64,000 nucleotides of DNA from Rhizobium laguerreae (GTDB taxonomy: Bacteria; Pseudomonadota; Alphaproteobacteria; Rhizobiales; Rhizobiaceae), in assembly GCF_002008165.1 (NCBI RefSeq), contig NZ_MRDM01000014.1, forward strand, positions 496,001 through 560,000, read 5' to 3'. The translations under genes were made by a program, and so were the position numbers. This document shows positions 28,014 to 37,094 of the stretch, in pieces (position 1 is the stretch's first letter; each line of letters opens with the position of its first letter). A model generated the notes under the pieces. That model saw only the letters and a list, made by a program, of their open reading frames with translations, ran no database searches and was not told the DNA's origin.

Positions 28014-28307
28014 CTATACCGCAGGGTTCAAGGCGGAGGCTTCTGCGCCGTCTTCATCATCATTGATCGTAACGCCGGCTTCCAGCGCGGCCAGGATGAA
28101 AGCCTGCCGCACCGTCTCGGCCGGCATGCGTCCGGCAAGCCAGGCGCGGCAGAAATCAATCGCCCTCTGCTGGTGGACACCGCCATTGACCGGCCAGTCC
28201 GAGACGAGTGCATAAAGCGCATCCTGCGGTGAGCGGAGAACCAGGCGTTCGCCGGTATCAAGGTCGATCGAGATCGTTTTTTTCCAGAAGGCGGAATGGT
28301 CGCTAAT
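28014..28307 (-). CDS. DUF982 family protein, no standard start codon
   Basis: Read from the minus strand, a 97-codon open frame gives DHSAFWKKTISIDLDTGERL, then LRSPQDALYALVSDWPV, AIDFCRAWLAGRMPAETVRQ and AFILAALEAGVTI. This is the DUF982 pattern, small rhizobial proteins of ~80-100 residues. No ATG, GTG or TTG is in frame after the upstream in-frame stop. An ATT at 28307, 8-9 nt behind AGGTG, is the only plausible start, and so the gene either uses ATT or has lost its start. The function of the family is unknown. Proteins in the other frames here are not coherent. Confidence 0.65.
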   Translation of the reverse strand: MSDHSAFWKKTISIDLDTGERLVLRSPQDALYALVSDWPVNGGVHQQRAIDFCRAWLAGRMPAETVRQAFILAALEAGVTINDDEDGAEASALNPAV

Positions 28308-28522
28308 GGCAGTTGCACCTGAAGCTGAAGTGACAGGAAACTAACTGCGGAAGACCGATTTCGGTTCCGATACGAGGGTCGGACGATCGCCGCGCGGCAT
28401 TTCACGAATGCCGTCGGTCTTTGGGCGAAGAAACGACGGGCGCCGAGGATATTGAAATCGGGATCGCCGGCCAATGCCTCACTTTTGGCCGGGCCGATCT
28501 CGATGGTTGCTGCCCCCGGCTG

Positions 28523-28864
28523 TCAGCCGGGCAGCTTGCAGCCCTTGCTCATTCCAGCGGACTGCATGGCCGAAACCTTGCCTTTGGACGCGGCAATTTC
28601 GCCTTCCTTGTCTCCCCCGGCGACGCTGCCGATGGGGACGCCGACGAGGAAGACACCGAAAGCATCGCCGTTCGCTGCGCTGATCTGCTGCTTGGACAGG
28701 TCGTCGAGCTTGGCCTTCTCTTTCTTATGTTCGACTGCGAGCGCCTCGCAACTGAGGTTCGTATAGGCCGCCATCGGAATATCGACCTGGACGATGGCGT
28801 CAGGACGTTTGGCGCAGCCGGCCACTGCCGCGGCCGCCGCGAATGCAATGATTATCTTGTTCAT
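28523..28864 (-). CDS. Lipoprotein of unknown function
   Basis: 113 residues: signal MNKIIIAFAAAAAVAGC (lipobox VAGC), a Lys/Glu-rich helix (EALAVEHKKEKAKLDDLSKQQ), a short hydrophobic Gly-rich segment (GDAFGVFLVGVPIGSVAGGD), and a second Lys-rich stretch. The layout resembles small outer-membrane lipoproteins with a glycine-zipper segment. No enzyme motif is present. Its upstream side is occupied by repeats. Confidence 0.8.
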   Translation of the reverse strand: MNKIIIAFAAAAAVAGCAKRPDAIVQVDIPMAAYTNLSCEALAVEHKKEKAKLDDLSKQQISAANGDAFGVFLVGVPIGSVAGGDKEGEIAASKGKVSAMQSAGMSKGCKLPG

Positions 28865-28969
28865 GAATAGTCCCCAATTCCCGCAACAGCTCTAACATCG
28901 CCGCGCGCATTGCGGGAGGCTGCCCAGCGTTCAACCACAGACTTTTATTTCTGCTGAACTCGGCGCCCG

Positions 28970-29225
28970 AGAGCCTCATCCTGAGGTGCCCCGCCAGGGG
29001 CCTCGAAGGACGAGGCGGGTGTCCAACAGTTGACGGATTTAAGGAGCGGCGCTGCGGCGCGTGCTTCGAGGCTCCGCCCTCTCGGGCTGCGCACCTCAGC
29101 ATGAGGGAGGTTGGAGGATGCCGCAGCCGCTCGCTGACGCGAAGGAGGCCGCCAGCGCCCAAGAGAGCCTCACCCTGAGGTGCCCCGCAGGGGCCTCGAA
29201 GGGCGGGGCGGGCACGCCGGCCCCA
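28970..29225. repeat. Cluster of three dispersed intergenic repeats in front of uvrB
   Basis: Three copies of a ~45-bp imperfect palindrome are present: CTCATCCTGAGGTGCCCCGC... at ~28973-29017, the reverse version (...GCACCTCAGCATGAGG) at ~29060-29105, and a third (CTCACCCTGAGGTGCCCCGC...) at ~29167-29212. Related units are at 44426-44604. The 467-bp gap before uvrB holds these and nothing else recognisable. Confidence 0.85.
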
Positions 29226-29331
29226 GCCCCACAAGGTTCGGAATTATTAAGCCAATCCGAACGATTCATTCGTTTCCCTTTTGTACTCTTTCCCTCTTCA
29301 CTTTCGCGGTGACTCTCTCCATATTCCGCCC

Positions 29332-32325
<2,994 letters not shown>

Positions 32326-32445
32326 CGCTTTGTCTTCCAACAACGTTTTGCTGCAACACGTCAGATCTCTGATCTTGACGGCTGAGCGACGCAAAATTCG
32401 CAAGCCGTTTCACTTCCTTCGTCGGAGCTCACTAAAATTTAAATC

Positions 32446-33126
32446 TCAAAATAAATCTAACTGAGTGGCCTTTTTAGCAAGGAGACGAAGATTATATATT
32501 TTAGCAATAGCGCCAATGAAATCAGTCTGACCGCCGTAGCTGGGATGCCTCACCGGAATACAATTATAACCAATTGAATTCACGGCAGTATGAGCATCTC
32601 TCCCTATAGAAACTATCGTGTCTGGCTTTAGAGTATCAAGAACATATTTCAGAAATCCGGCAGTTATGAAGCGTTCCCGAGAGGTATGGCTTCGATTTTC
32701 CATTTCTGAATTTGGGCCATGTGGATGGTATGGAAAGACGTTCCAAAGAAAAACCGGCTGGTTAATTTCAGCGAGCATATCCCAAACTACTCTGGCCGTT
32801 CGCTCAGGCCAAATAGCACCCCTAGTGGCCTGACGAAATCGACTTTCATTCATTACTCTCGCGAGTCTATTGAGATTACCCTCATCGGTAAGAGGCAATC
32901 CAGTCCGACGCCCACCGCGATAACCTAAATCGCGCCCGATCCACAAAGTGGATACTTTAGCGCTTCTCGCAGATTCAAAGAATAATTGAATGTTCTGGCG
33001 ACGCACGTAAGGTGAATTTTCTACGTCGTGAAAGCCACATATGTGCTTGTACGGATTAAACACATTGTCCAATTCCAACTCAAATAAGCTATTAAAAAAC
33101 TCACTATCGTCACGGAATTCAGACAT
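32446..33126 (-). CDS. Uracil-DNA-glycosylase superfamily-like protein
   Basis: 226 residues from the ATG at 33126 (a GTG one codon before is possible). Three blocks suggest the UDG fold: WIGRDLGYRGGRRTGLPLTD (62-81), like the GExPGxxG motif 1; FLWNVFPYHPHGP (126-138); and VRHPSYGG (192-199), like the HPS motif 2. Motif 1 has GRDLG where family 4/5 enzymes have GEAPG, so base excision is unproven. Third gene of a leftward operon: it starts 4 bp past the previous stop (TAAGGTGATG), implying coupling. The region is AT-rich against its neighbours. No signal peptide. Confidence 0.6.
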   Translation of the reverse strand: MSEFRDDSEFFNSLFELELDNVFNPYKHICGFHDVENSPYVRRQNIQLFFESARSAKVSTLWIGRDLGYRGGRRTGLPLTDEGNLNRLARVMNESRFRQATRGAIWPERTARVVWDMLAEINQPVFLWNVFPYHPHGPNSEMENRSHTSRERFITAGFLKYVLDTLKPDTIVSIGRDAHTAVNSIGYNCIPVRHPSYGGQTDFIGAIAKIYNLRLLAKKATQLDLF

Positions 33127-33130
33127 CACC

Positions 33131-33955
33131 TTAAATATCTTCTCGCGGAACCTTTTTCACGATGACGTGGTATTCTCTCTTTCTCTTGAGAATCTGATAG
33201 ATAAAAAATGCAAAAACCATGGCGGGTACAATAACGACTAAATACAAAAAGAAAGCATTTATATTAATGTCAACCGAAGGGCTTTTTCCACCAATCCACT
33301 GCCCAAGAACTACTTGCAAGACCGCCACCAACAACGCAACAAAAAATGGAATTCCAACACCCAAAACAATTGCGAAAACCAAATCAACACGCCCTCGCAA
33401 ATCCTTTAATTCGTCAGAAATTGTATGAACGGATGTATTAATTGATGGAATTGACTGAACGAGTTTGGGAGTTATACCCATAAAACCCGGTTTATAGCCT
33501 TTAGAATATTTTAGATCGGCTTCTCCGGATAGCGTCGTCAGCCATATAAGAAAGCACGGCTCTCTTTCGCTAAGTACAACAGGCTTGGGGCCTGCGTTGA
33601 ATACAGATATCACAAGCTTGCCGTGGTATCCTGGATCAACGTGAAAGCCACTCACATTTACTAAGCCAGATAGCTTTATACTGCTTTTTACGTTTATGAG
33701 AGCCATTGCATCGTGTGGTATGGTCAGAATCTCGTGAGTTAGCAAAAATCCAAATTGCCCAGGCGGAATTACAAAGTGCTCATCCCGGCTTAACTTCCTT
33801 GCAACATTCTCATCTCGCGGACTTCCGTCCACGCTTATGTAAACCTCATTACCAACATGCAACGTATAGGCGTTACAATCGATATTGTCATCATTATAAG
33901 GTGCAAAAATACGACTGATCTCTTGTGAGAGTTTCTTGCCGGACCAAAACATCAT
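33131..33955 (-). CDS. dCTP deaminase/dUTPase-fold protein with two membrane helices
   Basis: 274 residues. The N-terminal ~140 match the Dcd/dUTPase beta-barrel: IDCNAYTLHVG, HFVIPPGQFGFLLTHEILTIP, INVKSSIKLSGLVNVSGFHV, DPGYHGKLVISVFNAG and FLIWL, in the order seen in Dcd (N-terminal DLRLG, GxSS, HxxDPGxxG). Where Dcd has the catalytic Glu (LEF), this protein has Ser (ISV, ~117), so deamination is doubtful; the Asp of motif HVDPGYHG remains. Helices at ~191-217 and ~233-255 anchor it in the membrane, unusual for this fold. Second gene of the operon; its ATG overlaps the preceding stop (ATGA). Confidence 0.75.
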   Translation of the reverse strand: MMFWSGKKLSQEISRIFAPYNDDNIDCNAYTLHVGNEVYISVDGSPRDENVARKLSRDEHFVIPPGQFGFLLTHEILTIPHDAMALINVKSSIKLSGLVNVSGFHVDPGYHGKLVISVFNAGPKPVVLSEREPCFLIWLTTLSGEADLKYSKGYKPGFMGITPKLVQSIPSINTSVHTISDELKDLRGRVDLVFAIVLGVGIPFFVALLVAVLQVVLGQWIGGKSPSVDININAFFLYLVVIVPAMVFAFFIYQILKRKREYHVIVKKVPREDI

Positions 33956-34449
33956 ATTCTCGCTGGGTGGTATGCTTGACGATGAGAAAGCACCTCACGC
34001 CGCTCCTCCAACCCAGAAAGCAGATCGATACCGTTTGCGCCCGCACAACTCACAACCCACGCTAGAATGTCTGAGTTAGCCGCAAGAGCAAGTTCTCTGA
34101 AGCTTTCTAAATGATCCATTTTTTCACACGCGTCGGCAAAACGGCCGACCGCATCTGCAAATGTCAAAATATCAGACCTATCGCTCAAATATGAGTTTTC
34201 GCTAATATTTAGACGTTGATTTAACGCGTTCGCGGCGCTCAAAGTGATAAGCAACGTATCAACAAGCGTTGCCTTCAACGTCTTTTCTTCTTTATTTCCG
34301 CGCGCTAAACGACCCACATATTTCGCATAATGCAGACCATAGTGTTTCATGCGTTCCATCTTGTGGAGCGACAGAATGTCAAGGTGATTATGCATATCAT
34401 AGTGTTGTTGAGCTACTTGGAGGTCTTTGAAGTTGAGCTCCTGCATCAC
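33952..34449 (-). CDS. MazG-like all-alpha pyrophosphatase superfamily candidate
   Basis: 165 residues, all helical in appearance. Residues 28-80 (LHKMERMKHYGLHYAKYVGR, then LKATLVDTLLITLSAANAL) recall the MazG/dUTPase-alpha helices that carry EExxE and ExxD metal ligands; here the acidic residues are reduced (E53, E54 and D64), so a nucleotide-binding protein with altered activity, or a distant family, is possible. It is the first gene of the three-gene operon and overlaps the Dcd-fold gene by 4 bp (ATGA). Its base composition is AT-rich. Alternative: unrelated helical hypothetical protein. Confidence 0.45.
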   Translation of the reverse strand: MMQELNFKDLQVAQQHYDMHNHLDILSLHKMERMKHYGLHYAKYVGRLARGNKEEKTLKATLVDTLLITLSAANALNQRLNISENSYLSDRSDILTFADAVGRFADACEKMDHLESFRELALAANSDILAWVVSCAGANGIDLLSGLEERREVLSHRQAYHPARI

Positions 34450-34850
34450 AGCCTCCCAATTCGACTCGTTTAGGCGATCATAGATTAGCTAGAAACCTTG
34501 CTCGCAGATTGACAGGCAAAAAAATCTGTAATCCACAATTTAGCATATCTTGTAGCCATCCTTCCAATCCGAGCTCAGAACCTCGTTGCAGCGCCCGACG
34601 GTGTCCCGTTAGAGATCAGCGACCTGTCCGATGAAGAGCGATAAGCGCGCGCAGCATCTCGTCCGTCTGAGAACCCTATCGCTTGTCGGTTGTCTGGCTC
34701 GAGACACTAACCCAGTCTGTCTAAGCGACAGGCTCCCGGCATGGCCGATAAGGATTGATGCACTATCGCTTTGGACGGCGCAGGCGATGAGCCACCATCA
34801 GCATCAAAGAAGGAGCGCGCGATGCCAGAACTTCGAGAAAGGAACCAACA
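34450..34850. other. Gap upstream of the AT-rich operon
   Basis: The left ~110 bp are AT-rich and should hold the promoter of the leftward three-gene operon. To the right the composition changes back to GC-rich near 34570. A short frame ending near 34632 reads NLVAAPDGVPLEISDLSDEER and may be the tail of a lost gene. No tRNA, integrase or clear att repeat is seen. Confidence 0.5.
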
Positions 34851-35143
34851 ATGTCCGACACCATCCTACGCTACGTCCCAGCCGACCCGTATTGGCAACC
34901 CTCCCCGGAAAACGCCGCCAAGGCTGTCCCTTGCTGGAAACAATCGTCCCCGGGGCGGACGAAGTGAAATCGAGCTTCGAGGATGAGGTCAAGTTCTACG
35001 ATCCCGGCGAAAACTGGTCTGGAGTGAAGTGCAGCGCCTGCGGTGCGGATGCCCCTTCCCCTCCGCCCTCAACACCCTCCGGTCCGCCGCCTGGGACGCC
35101 CGCCCCGCGCGACTTCACCCGCGTCCTGTCCCGCAGCCTCGCC
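34851..35143 (+). pseudogene. Frameshifted small gene fused to a GNAT fragment
   Basis: From the ATG at 34851 (AAAGGAAC upstream) the text runs MSDTILRYVPADPYWQPSPE and AAKAV, then needs a one-base shift near 34920 to continue as LLETIVPGADEVKSSFEDEV and KFYDPGENWSGVKCSACGAD. At ~35050 it stops making sense and becomes a fragment of a GNAT gene: PFPSALNTLRSAAW, then (after another shift) RDFTRVLSRSLA. The latter parallels PFPSAAELNALFSVAW...RDFTAILSRSLA in the intact gene at 36377. I read it as deletion debris. The Cys-containing N-terminal family is unknown to me. Confidence 0.65.
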
Positions 35144-35370
35144 CGGCACAAGACCGCCGCCCAATTCCGGCCGATGCGCCGAATCCGTCATTGATCGGCA
35201 ACAGCTTTGCCCTAGCTTCTGCTGGCGGCCGGCCGCTCGCTGGGGCGGCTTCGGGGGACGACATGCATGAACGAACGCCCGAAACACGCCGCGTGAGTCC
35301 GGTTCGCCGCAACGCGCCGCGGACGGCGGCCGGGCGGTTGGCGCCTCTTTCGCCGGCGCAGGAGACCAGG

Positions 35371-36312
35371 ATGCGGATCGTCAATCTTTCAGTCGGCCTC
35401 GCCTTGATCCTGACGCCGGCGGCAGCTTATGCGGACACGACACATCAGGGAAACGCCGACATGTTCAAGACCCTTCTCTCGAAAATACGCATCCGCTCTG
35501 AGGGGCAGACCATCTCTGCCGCGCCGCCCGAAACGCTGGCGCAGTTGCGCGACGCCGTTGCCGCGCGCCTGCGCGGCGAGCCCGAGGTCGAAGAGGTTGC
35601 GATCGACCCCAGCAATCCCGCCGTTCTCCGCCTGCGGCTTGCCAATGGTGGAAGCGAAGCCGTAACGGGGACGGTCGATGTCACCAACGTCTACGGCAGG
35701 CTTTATACGCTCCGCAACGATCTGGACCGCGAGGCCGCCATCGAAAACCTCGTGCAGAGCGTTCTGATCACGGTCCGCAGGCCGGAACTCGACCTGCAGC
35801 ATGTCTTCGCCAATATCCGCTTCCGGCAGCCTGGGAATGAGCAGGATGCGGCAACGTCTCTGGCGGAGGAGCTTGCCGGCGACGTGGCGATCGTCTTGCA
35901 ATTGGACACGCCCCAGAGCCTGGTCGGGCTCTCGGGCGCCGATCTCGGTGAGCGCTCCGTCGCCGAAATCCGCCAGGCCGCGCAGGGGAATATTCTGCGG
36001 GAAATGTCGAAGCTCCAGGAAGAGCGGATCAACGATCACATGATCGCCTACCGGATCGACGACAACCCGCCGCTGACGCCGGCCATCGTGCTGACGGATG
36101 AATTCTGGGCGATGGTGGACAAGAATTTCCCGGATGGCGCCTTGCTGATCCTACGCCAGCGCGACGAGGTCGCCGTGATCGACCGAAAAGCGCCCTCCGC
36201 GCTGATCACGGCCCGGCAGCTGATCGACATGGCGAAACACCGCGGCGTCGACTTTCTCTCCGACAGAATTTTCGAAAGACGCGACGGCCGGCTCGTCACT
36301 GTGACGGAATGA
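35371..36312 (+). CDS. Exported protein, DUF1444-like
   Basis: 313 residues from the ATG at 35371 (MRIVNLSVGL), with GGAG upstream. A signal peptide ends at AAAYA-DTT. The body (NVYGRLYTLRNDLDREAAIENLVQSVLITVR, IVLQLDTPQSLVGLSGADL, VLTDEFWAMVDKNFPDGALLI) resembles the DUF1444/YtpQ family in its layout of a predicted alpha/beta repeat followed by the PDxLLxL-type block; this is a weak family assignment. Function unknown. The GNAT gene follows 64 bp later on the same strand. Confidence 0.75.
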   Translation: MRIVNLSVGLALILTPAAAYADTTHQGNADMFKTLLSKIRIRSEGQTISAAPPETLAQLRDAVAARLRGEPEVEEVAIDPSNPAVLRLRLANGGSEAVTGTVDVTNVYGRLYTLRNDLDREAAIENLVQSVLITVRRPELDLQHVFANIRFRQPGNEQDAATSLAEELAGDVAIVLQLDTPQSLVGLSGADLGERSVAEIRQAAQGNILREMSKLQEERINDHMIAYRIDDNPPLTPAIVLTDEFWAMVDKNFPDGALLILRQRDEVAVIDRKAPSALITARQLIDMAKHRGVDFLSDRIFERRDGRLVTVTE

Positions 36313-36376
36313 GCTACAACGTCGCCCTCACTTGATCCGGAAGACCTACATGCCCGCTGAAGGAAGGGAACCGCCC

Positions 36377-36763
36377 ATGCTGGACCTGCGCATCGACCCC
36401 TTCCCCTCCGCCGCCGAACTGAACGCGCTCTTTTCCGTCGCCTGGGGCAGCCCGCACAACCGCGATTTCACCGCCATCCTGTCCCGCAGCCTCGCCCATA
36501 TCGGCGCCTATCAGGACGGCCGGCTCGCCGGCTTCGTCAATGTCGCATGGGATGGCGGCATTCATGCCTTTATCCTCGACACCTCAGTTCACCCTGATAT
36601 GCGACGGCAGGGAATCGCAACGCGGCTGGTCCGGGAAGCGACGCGGGTTGCGCGGGAGCGTGGCGCAGAGTGGCTGCATGTCGATTTCGAACCGCACCTG
36701 ACCGGCTTCTACCGCGCCTGCGGCTTCAAACCCACGGAAGCAGGCCTGATCAAGCTGGCATAG
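36377..36763 (+). CDS. GNAT family N-acetyltransferase
   Basis: 128 residues from the ATG at 36377 (MLDLRIDPFP), with AGGAAGGGAA upstream. GNAT motif A is present: FILDTSVHPDMRRQGIATRLVREA (R/Q-x-x-G-x-A/G acetyl-CoA loop), followed by GAEWLHVDFEPHLTGFYRACGFKPTEAG, the usual motif B. It transfers an acetyl group from acetyl-CoA to an unknown amine. A fragment of a closely similar gene lies 1.3 kb upstream at 35053-35143. Confidence 0.92.
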   Translation: MLDLRIDPFPSAAELNALFSVAWGSPHNRDFTAILSRSLAHIGAYQDGRLAGFVNVAWDGGIHAFILDTSVHPDMRRQGIATRLVREATRVARERGAEWLHVDFEPHLTGFYRACGFKPTEAGLIKLA

Positions 36764-37094
36764 AGCCGCCTGCCACGCTCGAAGCACTCCAAACAATGAC
36801 GCTCCACGACAATGCGGACCGGCTTACGGCCGGTTTTCCACAGCTATTCCGCGAATTTAATATAATTTAAAAGACTAAAATATCACTAAGAGTTCTCTAA
36901 TTCCAAGTCGTAACCCGGTGTTTAAGCTTACTTTTCCGTTAAAAAAGCAATAAAAAAACACAATTATCCATTGAAAACTTAGTTGCGTATTGGCATAGAT
37001 CCCCAAAGGGTTGTCGTCCGTTGAACCAGTGAGAACAGTTCTTCTGAAGATTTCTCGTTTCACAGAATACAACGCATCTTATGGAAAGTTTAAT
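36764..37094. promoter_or_regulatory. AT-rich leader of the first RTX gene
   Basis: The 331-bp gap is AT-rich (runs such as AATTTAATATAATTTAAAAG) and lacks a coherent frame. Its last ~30 bp (CAACGCATCTT...GGAAAGTTTAA) reappear in front of the second RTX gene at ~40040-40064, so the leader was copied with the gene. Confidence 0.6.

Noticed and set aside
28028..28474. 148-codon minus frame
   Set aside because: Its text is incoherent; the neighbouring frame encodes the DUF982 protein instead.
29200..29331. A LexA box (GAAC-n7-GAAC or GTTC-n7-GTTC) before uvrB
   Set aside because: GTTC and GAAC words occur but not at the needed 7-bp spacing.
34450..34850. Integration site (att repeats or tRNA end) at the right edge of the AT-rich operon
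   Set aside because: No tRNA, no direct repeat matching the left edge near 32330-32445 and no integrase were found by eye.
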